Shown here: positions 1 to 7,303 of the stretch, piece after piece
Numbering within the stretch: position 1 is the stretch's first letter
Layout: every line of letters begins with the position of its first letter
DNA from: CAZETJ01 sp964514575
GTDB taxonomy: Bacteria; Patescibacteriota; Saccharimonadia; Saccharimonadales; UBA10212
Direction of reading: 5' to 3'
NCBI GenBank assembly: GCA_964514575.1
Contig: CAZETJ010000008.1
Location: 1 to 28,957, forward strand
DNA length: 28,957 nt
Notes under the pieces: model-generated
The model's database searches: none
What the model was told of the DNA's origin: nothing
Seen by the model: the letters and a program-made list of their open reading frames with translations, nothing else
Translations under genes and position numbers: made by a program

Positions 1-1111
1 TCATAATAATCAGAAAAGCGACGCTGTCGAACAAGCGTGTGCCAGCGGCCGATTGGCCGGTATTAGAGACCGTTTCAAAAAGTTTTTTGGCACCTTTGTT
101 GGAAGTCAGGGCGTTGGCCGCCTGCTTGGCAATAAAACCGTAGAAGAAACCGGCAAAGGTGATACCTGCTGTCCACGACAATATAGTTATACGCTGCAAC
201 CGGAGGGCCAACTGCAAGGGGCGATTTAGCCAATGTGTTTTTGGCTTAGCTGTGTCGCGGTCGGCTATTAAGCTATCTCCCAGATCGCGCCGGCCGGCTA
301 ACCACAAGGCTGCCGCCGACAGAGTCAGCGTCAACCCCAGAGGTGGTAGAATCCACCAGGCATTATTGGCCGTCATTGGCCGAATCTTTTCTATCCAACC
401 GAGCGGCGTTAAGTTTAAGAGCCAAACCAGACTTAAGCTGGAGTCGGCGGCGGCCTTAATTAAGAATGAAGCGCCGAAAATACCGCCGGCGATCGCCGCC
501 GCGCGGCGTTTAGTCGGCGCTAGCTGGCTGGTCAGAGCCCCCACCGTCATAAACTCAGCAATCGCCGCCACTGCCGCCACCCCCAAAAACAGGCTATCCT
601 TAGCGCTGAAATCCAAGCCATGAGTTTGATGGATGGCGTAAAGGGCGCCAGCACAAATCACGAAGATCAGCGCTAGGCAGGCTACCAGGCCCTTCATTAT
701 ATTAAGAGTCGCCCGTCGGGCCGTAGTTTGCCCGGCCAAGAACATTTCGAGGCGGCCCGATTCTTCTTCACCGCGGAAAAGCCGGGTAGCCGTCAGTAGG
801 CCCCAGATCCCGCCGATTAGCGCCACAATCCCGAGTGATCGCCAGGCAGTGAACCCGCCGGGCGTAGTTACCCGAAATGGTGTGCCCAAAATAGCGTCCA
901 AGCCGGAGTTGCTAGTTAGAGCAACGACGGCGTGACGAGCCGCCTGGTTAGGATATAAGCTAGCGAAGCCAATCGCCGTGGAAACGATCGAGACCGTGAA
1001 GACCACCGCCCAAATCAAAGTGCCACGGGCCGTGGTCCGGGCTACAAATCTGGCAATAACCGATTTTGGCCAACGAAAGTTAGTAAACTCGGCCGACTGG
1101 GCAACACTCAT
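1..1111 (-). CDS. ABC exporter permease, COG3559/TnrB3-like (3' end beyond window)
   Basis: Reading leftward from the ATG at 1111-1109, the frame stays open to the window edge, giving about 370 residues of a family usually near 530. The start overlaps the ATPase stop as ATGA, so translation is coupled. The product is strongly hydrophobic with several membrane spans. Residues about 100-140 contain a GLLTATRLFRGEEESGRLE stretch followed by a Thr-Ala-Arg-Arg segment, a pattern I recognise from large ABC-2 permeases annotated as exporters of polyketide antibiotics (COG3559). It probably forms the membrane channel energised by the neighbouring ATPase. The substrate cannot be read from the sequence; drug, lipid or peptide export are all possible. 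The gene is incomplete only because of the window boundary. Confidence 0.82.
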   Translation of the reverse strand, partial: MSVAQSAEFTNFRWPKSVIARFVARTTARGTLIWAVVFTVSIVSTAIGFASLYPNQAARHAVVALTSNSGLDAILGTPFRVTTPGGFTAWRSLGIVALIGGIWGLLTATRLFRGEEESGRLEMFLAGQTTARRATLNIMKGLVACLALIFVICAGALYAIHQTHGLDFSAKDSLFLGVAAVAAIAEFMTVGALTSQLAPTKRRAAAIAGGIFGASFLIKAAADSSLSLVWLLNLTPLGWIEKIRPMTANNAWWILPPLGLTLTLSAAALWLAGRRDLGDSLIADRDTAKPKTHWLNRPLQLALRLQRITILSWTAGITFAGFFYGFIAKQAANALTSNKGAKKLFETVSNTGQSAAGTRLFDSVAFLIIM

Positions 1112-2004
1112 TTTTCTTTTCCGTAAAGCGATAAAAACAGTTCTTCCAGCGATGGCTCGCGGGAGAGCAAGGCGGTTGGCTTAGCTTTAGCGAGCTCGGT
1201 CAGCAGCGGACTGATGTCGCCCTGGATCTGGCAGTTTAATTGATGGCCGTTGACAACCACGTTCTTGACGCCGGCGATTCCAGCCAGTTTTGGCGGCGCA
1301 CCCTCAAAGACCGCCTCGACGGTCACGGCCGATAAGTGGCGCATCTGGGCCAGCGTGCCGGACTCGATTAATTTACCGCTTCGTAGAATGGCTAGCTTGT
1401 CGCACAAGGCTTCGACTTCACTCAAAATGTGCGAGCTTAAAAAGATAGTCTGGCCACGGTCCTTGGCCTCCTGGGCGCTTTCCCGAAAAGCCCGCTCCAT
1501 GATTGGATCAAGCCCGGCAGTCGGCTCGTCCATGACTAATAATTCGGCCCTTGAAGCCAGAGCGGCGATCAGGTTGACCTTTTGGCGGTTGCCCTTGGAG
1601 TAACTCCGAACCTTTTTATTCGGTTCGAACTGGAAGCGTTCGATCAATAGCTTCAAATACTTTTCGTCCGTTTGGCCGTGGATACGACCGAGGAGATGCA
1701 AAGTCTCGGCGCCAGTCAGCGACGGCCAAAGCATAGCTTCGGCTGGGACGTAAGCCAGGCGTTTATGGACCTCCACTTTGTGGTCTTGAGCATCCAAACC
1801 GAAGAGTTCTACATGGCCAGCCGTCGGCTTTATAAGACCAAGCATTAAACGGATGGTCGTAGTTTTACCAGCGCCGTTAGGGCCCAAAAAACCGTAAATC
1901 TCACCTTGCGCGACTTCAATATTCAAATTATTCAGCGCGTAGCTTTTGGAGCCGGCATATCGTTTAGATAAGCCGTTTATCTCAATTGTTGCGGCGCCTG
2001 CCAT
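1108..2004 (-). CDS. ABC transporter ATP-binding protein (CcmA/ABC-2 type)
   Basis: This is a complete cytoplasmic ATPase of about 298 residues. Visible motifs are Walker A GPNGAGKTT near residue 42, a Q-loop region, the variant signature SYSKGNRQKV, Walker B LLVMDEPTAGLDP with the D-loop, and the H-loop SSHILSE. The YSKGNRQ-type signature is common in COG1131 exporter ATPases. The C-terminal 80 residues form the usual extra domain. It hydrolyses ATP to drive the permease that begins inside its stop codon. A GTG at 2007 directly precedes the ATG at 2004. I chose ATG because a TATACT box lies 8 bases upstream of it on this strand, predicting almost no leader. Confidence 0.93.
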   Translation of the reverse strand: MAGAATIEINGLSKRYAGSKSYALNNLNIEVAQGEIYGFLGPNGAGKTTTIRLMLGLIKPTAGHVELFGLDAQDHKVEVHKRLAYVPAEAMLWPSLTGAETLHLLGRIHGQTDEKYLKLLIERFQFEPNKKVRSYSKGNRQKVNLIAALASRAELLVMDEPTAGLDPIMERAFRESAQEAKDRGQTIFLSSHILSEVEALCDKLAILRSGKLIESGTLAQMRHLSAVTVEAVFEGAPPKLAGIAGVKNVVVNGHQLNCQIQGDISPLLTELAKAKPTALLSREPSLEELFLSLYGKEK

Positions 2005-2012
2005 CACGCTTA

Positions 2013-2018
2013 AGTATA
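2013..2018 (-). promoter_or_regulatory. -10 box of the first ABC exporter operon, near-leaderless
   Basis: On the minus strand TATACT is followed by 8 bases and then the ATG at 2004. No convincing -35 box is visible. Transcription would begin within one or two bases of the GTG/ATG pair. Confidence 0.5.
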
Positions 2019-2110
2019 CACTCCGACTTTAATCGAGCGGTGAGCGAGATTATATACTGAGCCCAAGAAGACCCTTCCTCTTAGAAATAAGTGTTCCTGG
2101 CGCGAAGTTA

Positions 2111-2116
2111 TATAAT
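2111..2116 (+). promoter_or_regulatory. -10 box TATAAT, leaderless start of the 2124 gene
   Basis: A perfect TATAAT is followed by 7 bases and then ATG at 2124. Initiation at the usual distance would place the first transcribed base on the start codon. The -35 region is weak. Confidence 0.6.
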
Positions 2117-2123
2117 TTTAATC

Positions 2124-2723
2124 ATGAAGAAGGGGCGACGATGGCTGAAAAAACACGTCAAGTTGATCTTAGCGGCTTGGATTTTTTTGATGGTAGCAGT
2201 TGCCGGCATAGTAACTTTTAGCGAGCTTAACAAGCCCTCGGCCGGGACAATCCAGGCAGTTAAGCCGGCTCTGGCAATAACTAAAACAGCCTCAGGTTTA
2301 ATCAGCCGACAGGGCACCTATATAAGCTTCAGTTATCCGGCCAGCTACTCGAGTGGTTCGCCGTCTAGTCCCGGCGGCACTATGGTTGAGAGCTTCAGTT
2401 TGGCTAATCGAAGCTCCATACCTCTTTCGGATATCAACATATCGATTCTGACCCTGCCCTCCGGACTATTGGCCGATGACGGCTCCTATCATTTTCGCCT
2501 GCTCAATCCATCAACCTACCAGCCCGTAACGTGGGATATAAGCGGCAACTCTGTGCCAATAATGTCGGACGTCAGCGGCGGCTACGGCAAGGTCGCTTTT
2601 TTGGTCCACGGCAAACTTGTAGCCGAAGTGTCTGCGTCGTCGGGCAGCTCGATTAACGCCAGCCAGCTGGATAATGATCTGGCCACAGTTTTAACTAGTC
2701 TAAAATGGCTGAGAAACGGGTAG
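2124..2723 (+). CDS. hypothetical membrane-anchored extracytoplasmic protein
   Basis: A 199-residue protein with a basic N-terminus (MKKGRRWLKKHVK) and one hydrophobic segment at residues about 14-34, which should leave the rest outside the membrane. The outer part begins with a Ser/Thr-rich linker and continues with beta-type sequence containing ISFSYPASY and ends in an LKWLRNG tail. The YP-containing opening and final helix faintly recall PsbP-like or lipoprotein folds, but I do not recognise the family. I rejected a GTG start at 2091 because it lies upstream of the TATAAT at 2111-2116; the ATG at 2124 sits 7 bases after that box. It opens the surface-protein block. Confidence 0.72.
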   Translation: MKKGRRWLKKHVKLILAAWIFLMVAVAGIVTFSELNKPSAGTIQAVKPALAITKTASGLISRQGTYISFSYPASYSSGSPSSPGGTMVESFSLANRSSIPLSDINISILTLPSGLLADDGSYHFRLLNPSTYQPVTWDISGNSVPIMSDVSGGYGKVAFLVHGKLVAEVSASSGSSINASQLDNDLATVLTSLKWLRNG

Positions 2724-2726
2724 AAT
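2721..2726 (+). promoter_or_regulatory. -10 box TAGAAT, leaderless start of the 2733 gene
   Basis: TAGAAT overlaps the stop codon of the preceding gene (TAG at 2721-2723) and is followed by 6 bases and ATG at 2733. No Shine-Dalgarno sequence fits in this gap, so leaderless translation is the simplest reading. Confidence 0.55.
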
Positions 2727-2732
2727 AGGTGT

Positions 2733-3761
2733 ATGCATAGGGGGCTTTTGGCTGGATTCTTGTTGGGCGGTTTCGTCTTCGGCTCTTTTTCTAGCAGCAC
2801 GCACTACAAGCTACAAAGCTACGGCGTCAATTCTGGTGGCACCAATAGCTCAGCCAGTGCGACCTATACAGCCCGAGCCGCTGCCGGCGAAATCAGCGGC
2901 CAATCCACCAGTGGCCCGACCTATAAAAATTTTAGCGGCTCTACCCAGGCGGCTCAGGCCAGCGTGCCGCCCGCCCCGAGCGTCGATAACGGCTCCAGCA
3001 CCTACTACAATAAACTCCATTTTGTTATCACAAACACCGCCAACCCATCGGACGCCACTTTCGCTGTGGCGATATCGACGACAATCTCCGGGACGACTTG
3101 CACCAGTCCTTCCTATATACAAGCTAGCGGCGCTTCCAGCTCCACTATTGTCTGGCAGAACTATACGACCTGGGGCGGCGCCGGCGGAACATTTGCAACC
3201 GGCCTGCTACCCGGCACTACCTACTACTTCTGCGTCGCGGCCCAGGAAGGCAAATTCACGGCTTCGGCTTTAGGCCCGGACGCCAGTGTTGCCACTGTTA
3301 GCCCGTCCTTGACCTTCTCGGTATCGCCCAGCCCTATCAATATGAGCAACCTGAACGCCGGCTCGATTATCACCAGCCCGACCATAACTTTCAGCTACAC
3401 AACCAACGCCGCTAACGGCGGCTTCATATATATGGCCGGCTCGCAGACCGGGTTGGTCAGCAGCAGTAATTCCAACTACAACATCCACGTGACACCGCCG
3501 AGCCAGGATCTGGCATCGATCAATGAAGGATCCGGCCTGCAAGCCACTGGCACCGCTTCGCTGATTGCTCAATCGCCATACACCAGTACCGGCACGACAG
3601 TCGGCGCATTCTTCACAACTTTTCAGCCGATTTTTATTGCCAACGCTCCGGTCACTACCGGCTCGCCAACGGCCGTAGTTCTGGCGAAAGCTCAAGTTAC
3701 CACTCCGGCCGGAACCGATTATACAGACACGCTGACCTTTGTGGCCGCCGCCTCTTATTAG
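2733..3761 (+). CDS. secreted beta-rich surface protein with C-terminal YTD-type domain
   Basis: A 342-residue exported protein with an N-terminal hydrophobic segment (GLLAGFLLGGFVFGSF) and a very Ser/Thr/Gly/Asn-rich body. Residues about 80-185 look like a fibronectin III-like or Ig-like module, ending in TTYYFCVAA. From about residue 190 comes a beta domain beginning SPSLTFSV, with a TNAANGG motif in the middle and a DYTDTLTF strand at the extreme C-terminus. The same three landmarks occur in the next protein (3867-5012), so the domains are probably paralogous. WxL and spore-coat-U-like domains end in similar strands, but no W-x-L motif is present. No LPXTG anchor is visible, so surface retention would need a partner. 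Confidence 0.7.
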   Translation: MHRGLLAGFLLGGFVFGSFSSSTHYKLQSYGVNSGGTNSSASATYTARAAAGEISGQSTSGPTYKNFSGSTQAAQASVPPAPSVDNGSSTYYNKLHFVITNTANPSDATFAVAISTTISGTTCTSPSYIQASGASSSTIVWQNYTTWGGAGGTFATGLLPGTTYYFCVAAQEGKFTASALGPDASVATVSPSLTFSVSPSPINMSNLNAGSIITSPTITFSYTTNAANGGFIYMAGSQTGLVSSSNSNYNIHVTPPSQDLASINEGSGLQATGTASLIAQSPYTSTGTTVGAFFTTFQPIFIANAPVTTGSPTAVVLAKAQVTTPAGTDYTDTLTFVAAASY

Positions 3762-3787
3762 GTTGTGGATAACCCCTTAAATATGTT

Positions 3788-3816
3788 TTGACAGTAACCC
3801 CTTTAGTGTTTATGCT
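3788..3816 (+). promoter_or_regulatory. promoter TTGACA-N17-TATGCT for the 3867 gene
   Basis: A consensus -35 TTGACA (3788-3793), a 17-base spacer and TATGCT (3811-3816). The predicted start is near 3823, giving a leader of about 44 bases. No clear Shine-Dalgarno sequence precedes ATG 3867. Confidence 0.75.
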
Positions 3817-3866
3817 TGAAATGATAACTATAACCTAAAAAACAGATTGGCTAACTCGCGAGCTAA

Positions 3867-5012
3867 ATGAAAAAAATAAAATTATTCCAAAAGTTCTCCA
3901 GGTCGTTATATCTTGTTGTTTGTTTATTAATGGCAACCGCCAGCTTGTTCGTTCTGAGCGGCCGGTCATACGCTGGCACCCTGCCTAACACTTATATCCG
4001 CGAAACCCGTATGAAGTCCGGCCAGACTGCTGAACTACGAGTTGTCTTCAAGGCTACTGCCGGTGGCGCAACCGGCTTTGTCATAAATATGAACGCCGGC
4101 GATAGCGGCGCGGCTCAGTGGACAAACGCTACGCCAGGAGGCGTGGTCTTTAACGGCACCGATACACTGACTAACGTTACGGGGTGCGATGTCAGCGCCG
4201 TAGCGGACAACGGCCACGGCTCGGCGACCGTCACCGGAGCAACTGCCGGTACCATAACCGTAGCCGCCCTCACGGCACTGACCAGTGGATCAATATATTG
4301 CTACGACATCACTAACGGCTCGCATAACGTCGTCACTAACCCGACGAGCGGCCATGAAGGCCAATACCATCCGACTGTCGCGGAGACCGGTGGCGCAACA
4401 GACTCGACCACAGTTTCCCTGAACGTTGTGTCTAACGACCAGGTTACAGTTCAGGCCACTGTCCCGCCATCGTTCACTTTCGCAATCGGCGGCTGTGCCA
4501 GCAACACCGATAACTTCAGTGCCAACTTGACATCATCGTTCGTCTATACGACCAGCGGATGTACGGTGACGGTCAACACCAACGCCTCCAACGGCTGGTT
4601 CGCTTGGGCATCAGATTCTAGCTCCGGCCTGCACTCAACTAACGCCAGTTATACGATAAACTCGACTGGGCCTAATAACGCCAGCGCGCAGACGGTTAGT
4701 AACGGAGCGGAGGGCTACGTCTTCGCCATCACAGCCATTACTCAAGGCTCTGGTAGCGGCGGCACGACTAGCTCGCTACTCGGTTTCGGTAACGGTTCCG
4801 GTGCGGCGGCCACGGCCTGTACTAGCGGCAGTAGCACTTCCTGCGTCGGCGGAGCGGGCTTGAACGGCACGACCACGGCCTTTGCCTCCTCGACCGGTAC
4901 AGCCAATGGAGCAATTTTGAACATTCAGGAACGCTCAGCTATTAGTGGCGTAACTAAAGCGGCCAACGATTATACCGACATCATCACCCTCACTGGCGCC
5001 GGTTACTTTTAG
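3867..5012 (+). CDS. secreted surface protein with C-terminal YTD-type domain
   Basis: A 381-residue protein with a textbook signal peptide: a Lys-rich start, a long hydrophobic core and a likely cut after SYA near residue 36. The mature part is rich in Thr, Gly, Ala and Asn. Residues about 37-195 form one beta-rich region. A second region starts at PPSFTFAI (about 200), contains TNASNGW, and ends in NDYTDIITL. Those three landmarks match the 2733-3761 protein. Four cysteines flank Gly/Ser-rich segments in the second half and could form disulfides. It has its own strong promoter and is followed by a terminator, so it is probably monocistronic and abundant. I infer a secreted or cell-wall-associated structural protein; the family is not recognised. 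Confidence 0.75.
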   Translation: MKKIKLFQKFSRSLYLVVCLLMATASLFVLSGRSYAGTLPNTYIRETRMKSGQTAELRVVFKATAGGATGFVINMNAGDSGAAQWTNATPGGVVFNGTDTLTNVTGCDVSAVADNGHGSATVTGATAGTITVAALTALTSGSIYCYDITNGSHNVVTNPTSGHEGQYHPTVAETGGATDSTTVSLNVVSNDQVTVQATVPPSFTFAIGGCASNTDNFSANLTSSFVYTTSGCTVTVNTNASNGWFAWASDSSSGLHSTNASYTINSTGPNNASAQTVSNGAEGYVFAITAITQGSGSGGTTSSLLGFGNGSGAAATACTSGSSTSCVGGAGLNGTTTAFASSTGTANGAILNIQERSAISGVTKAANDYTDIITLTGAGYF

Positions 5013-5013
5013 A

Positions 5014-5106
5014 GCGGCTACCGCCTTATAAAAACCCGACATCGTAGGTTTTTTATCGCGCCGGGCGCGGAGTCATGGGGTCCCCGTGGAAACTTGTTCC
5101 ATGGGG
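5014..5106 (+). promoter_or_regulatory. cluster of four short hairpins between surface genes
   Basis: Consecutive inverted repeats occur at 5014-5024 (GCGG/CCGC), 5030-5054 (AAAAACC/GGTTTTT), 5057-5069 (CGCGC/GCGCG) and 5082-5106 (10-bp stem with one G-T pair and a 5-base loop). The second looks like a terminator. The fourth has no T-tract and lies upstream of the 5196 promoter. Two ATGGGGT copies (5075-5081 and 5101-5107) bracket its 5' arm, allowing alternative pairing. Confidence 0.5.
5030..5054 (+). terminator. Rho-independent terminator after the 3867 gene
   Basis: AAAAACC pairs with GGTTTTT around a 10-base loop that itself contains CGA/TCG, and the 3' arm ends in six T residues. It begins 17 bases after the stop codon. 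The stem is A/T-rich, so strength is uncertain. Confidence 0.6.
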
Positions 5107-5160
5107 TACAGCAAATCCGACGCTCGGGCTATTTTCCGGAGAACTTAGATCTCGACATTT

Positions 5161-5188
5161 TTAGACAACCGCTCGCTTAAGTTACAAT
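5161..5188 (+). promoter_or_regulatory. promoter with -10 TACAAT, leaderless start of the 5196 operon
   Basis: TACAAT (5183-5188) is followed by 7 bases and ATG 5196. A weak -35 candidate, TTAGAC (5161-5166), sits 16 bases upstream. It would drive the three coupled genes ending at 8415. Confidence 0.55.
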
Positions 5189-5195
5189 AGTTCAT

Positions 5196-6260
5196 ATGAA
5201 TGGGAGAGGTGTGCGACTGTGGTCGTTACTGCCAGCCGCGGTATTTTTACTGATCAGTTTTTTTACATCCTCCCTCCCCGCCTCGGCCGCCTCCGAATTC
5301 AATCTGACGACCTCGCCTCTGCCGGTAGATCTGGTAACAACGCCCGGGCACGCGGTCAGCACCACACTGCGGGTCCAAGATAGCGGCACCCAGGCCGCCG
5401 ACATCAAGATTGGTCTCAAGAAGTTCAAGGCTAATGGCACTGACGGTACGCCGCAGCTGCTCAACCCAGGCCCGGCCGACACGTACATTAATTGGGTCAG
5501 TTTTAGCCGGTCCAGCTTCGTCGCCCAGCCCGGCCAGTGGACAGACATAACCATGAGCGTTAACCCGCCGGCTGGGGCGGCCTTTGGATACTACTTCGCG
5601 GTAATCTTTTCTAACGCCAGTCCAGGGACGAGTACCAATACCAACGCCGCGCAACTACGGGGCGCCGTGGCGACATTGGTGCTACTAGACGTCAAAGCGC
5701 CGGGCGAGAAACGCTCGCTCGACGTCGTCAGCTTTAAGTCCGCCCATGGCCTTTACGAATACTTGCCGGCTAACTTCAGCATCGACATTAGAAACACCGG
5801 CAACGTTCACGTCATACCGTCGGGCAATATCTTTATCCAAAAAGGCGGTAAGACCATCGCTACGTTGGACGTTAACCCAAGCGGCGGCAATATCTTGCCG
5901 GCTAGCGACCGGGTCTTTAAGCCGTCTTGGGGCGACGGTTTTCCAGTCTTCACGCCCAAGCTGGTCAATGGCCAGCAGGTGACCGACAAACATGGTCGGC
6001 CCATCATGCGACTGTCCTGGAACTTCGCCAAGGTCGGTCACCTGCGCTTCGGCCATTACACCGCCCATATGGTCTTAAGCTACGACAACGGCACCCAGGA
6101 CGTGCCGATTGAAGGCTATGTAAGCTTCTGGGTAGTACCGTGGAAGGCCATCACCGGCCTGATATTACTGGTTGCTGCCGCCATTTACGCTTGGCGCTGG
6201 TCGGTCAAACGCGCGGTCCGTAAGCGCTTGGCTAAAGCACAAGGAGCACCTAGGAAATGA
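5196..6260 (+). CDS. DUF916/WxLIP-like membrane-anchored surface protein, copy 1
   Basis: A 354-residue type I membrane protein: signal peptide ending near LPASA (about residue 31), a large outer region, one membrane span after VVPWK (about residues 318-336) and a basic cytoplasmic tail. The outer region starts with a module typical of Ig-like or DUF916 (WxL-interacting) proteins: a PLPVDLVTTPGHAVSTTLRV strand pair, an aromatic/Pro segment, PGQWTDITMSVNPPAG, and FGYYFAVIF. The family assignment rests on this pattern and topology and is moderate. Bases 5268-6146, which encode nearly all of the outer region, are repeated in the next gene. It likely binds a secreted partner or cell-wall component. 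Its stop overlaps the next start as ATGA. Confidence 0.75.
   Translation: MNGRGVRLWSLLPAAVFLLISFFTSSLPASAASEFNLTTSPLPVDLVTTPGHAVSTTLRVQDSGTQAADIKIGLKKFKANGTDGTPQLLNPGPADTYINWVSFSRSSFVAQPGQWTDITMSVNPPAGAAFGYYFAVIFSNASPGTSTNTNAAQLRGAVATLVLLDVKAPGEKRSLDVVSFKSAHGLYEYLPANFSIDIRNTGNVHVIPSGNIFIQKGGKTIATLDVNPSGGNILPASDRVFKPSWGDGFPVFTPKLVNGQQVTDKHGRPIMRLSWNFAKVGHLRFGHYTAHMVLSYDNGTQDVPIEGYVSFWVVPWKAITGLILLVAAAIYAWRWSVKRAVRKRLAKAQGAPRK
5268..6146 (+). repeat. 879-bp direct repeat, copy 1
   Basis: I compared this with 6311-7189 in sections and saw no difference; all reading frames agree too. The offset is 1043 bp. Identity starts at TCCTCCCTCC and ends at GTGGAAG, and sequence outside those points is unrelated. 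Confidence 0.93.
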
Positions 6261-7303
6261 AGTTGATGAGATACCTGGCTCCGGTAATTGTGCTGATCGG
6301 CGTACTCCTCTCCTCCCTCCCCGCCTCGGCCGCCTCCGAATTCAATCTGACGACCTCGCCTCTGCCGGTAGATCTGGTAACAACGCCCGGGCACGCGGTC
6401 AGCACCACACTGCGGGTCCAAGATAGCGGCACCCAGGCCGCCGACATCAAGATTGGTCTCAAGAAGTTCAAGGCTAATGGCACTGACGGTACGCCGCAGC
6501 TGCTCAACCCAGGCCCGGCCGACACGTACATTAATTGGGTCAGTTTTAGCCGGTCCAGCTTCGTCGCCCAGCCCGGCCAGTGGACAGACATAACCATGAG
6601 CGTTAACCCGCCGGCTGGGGCGGCCTTTGGATACTACTTCGCGGTAATCTTTTCTAACGCCAGTCCAGGGACGAGTACCAATACCAACGCCGCGCAACTA
6701 CGGGGCGCCGTGGCGACATTGGTGCTACTAGACGTCAAAGCGCCGGGCGAGAAACGCTCGCTCGACGTCGTCAGCTTTAAGTCCGCCCATGGCCTTTACG
6801 AATACTTGCCGGCTAACTTCAGCATCGACATTAGAAACACCGGCAACGTTCACGTCATACCGTCGGGCAATATCTTTATCCAAAAAGGCGGTAAGACCAT
6901 CGCTACGTTGGACGTTAACCCAAGCGGCGGCAATATCTTGCCGGCTAGCGACCGGGTCTTTAAGCCGTCTTGGGGCGACGGTTTTCCAGTCTTCACGCCC
7001 AAGCTGGTCAATGGCCAGCAGGTGACCGACAAACATGGTCGGCCCATCATGCGACTGTCCTGGAACTTCGCCAAGGTCGGTCACCTGCGCTTCGGCCATT
7101 ACACCGCCCATATGGTCTTAAGCTACGACAACGGCACCCAGGACGTGCCGATTGAAGGCTATGTAAGCTTCTGGGTAGTACCGTGGAAGATGCTGCCAGT
7201 CGTTATCCTGGTTCTGGTACTGCTTGGTATAGGTCTATGGACCAGTGGCAAAAGCCTGTGGCGACGAATCAATAAGCGCCGTTACGGAGGAGCCGCAAAA
7301 TGA
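6257..7303 (+). CDS. DUF916/WxLIP-like membrane-anchored surface protein, copy 2
   Basis: A 348-residue protein with the same architecture as its upstream neighbour. From SSLPASAASEF to VVPWK the residues are identical to copy 1. The signal peptide (MKLMRYLAPVIVLIGVL), the membrane span (MLPVVILVLVLLGIGLW) and the tail (KSLWRRINKRRYGGAAK) are different. AAGGAG at about 6240-6245 serves as ribosome-binding site inside the end of the previous gene. The start overlaps the previous stop, and the stop overlaps the next start as ATGA. Identical outer domains on different anchors suggest recent gene conversion, or selection for two membrane-specific versions of one receptor. The function is inferred as in copy 1. 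Confidence 0.75.
   Translation: MKLMRYLAPVIVLIGVLLSSLPASAASEFNLTTSPLPVDLVTTPGHAVSTTLRVQDSGTQAADIKIGLKKFKANGTDGTPQLLNPGPADTYINWVSFSRSSFVAQPGQWTDITMSVNPPAGAAFGYYFAVIFSNASPGTSTNTNAAQLRGAVATLVLLDVKAPGEKRSLDVVSFKSAHGLYEYLPANFSIDIRNTGNVHVIPSGNIFIQKGGKTIATLDVNPSGGNILPASDRVFKPSWGDGFPVFTPKLVNGQQVTDKHGRPIMRLSWNFAKVGHLRFGHYTAHMVLSYDNGTQDVPIEGYVSFWVVPWKMLPVVILVLVLLGIGLWTSGKSLWRRINKRRYGGAAK
6311..7189 (+). repeat. 879-bp direct repeat, copy 2
   Basis: Second copy of the 5268-6146 segment, separated from the first by 164 bp that encode the end of gene 1 and the start of gene 2. The flanks show no extended similarity to those of copy 1. Confidence 0.93.

Noticed and set aside
159..623. Plus-strand open frame of 154 codons
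   Set aside because: It lies opposite the ABC permease, whose translation has coherent membrane spans and family motifs; this one has neither and no ribosome-binding site.
2091..2123. GTG start at 2091 for the 2124 gene
   Set aside because: The clear TATAAT lies between this GTG and ATG 2124, so the GTG would not be transcribed from that promoter.
3972..3995. LPNTY near the N-terminus of the 3867 protein as a sortase signal
   Set aside because: It lies directly after the signal peptide, not before a C-terminal membrane span and basic tail.
5268..7189. Insertion sequence or composite element around the perfect repeats
   Set aside because: No transposase, terminal inverted repeats or target duplications are visible, and the repeat boundaries fall inside coding sequence in frame.
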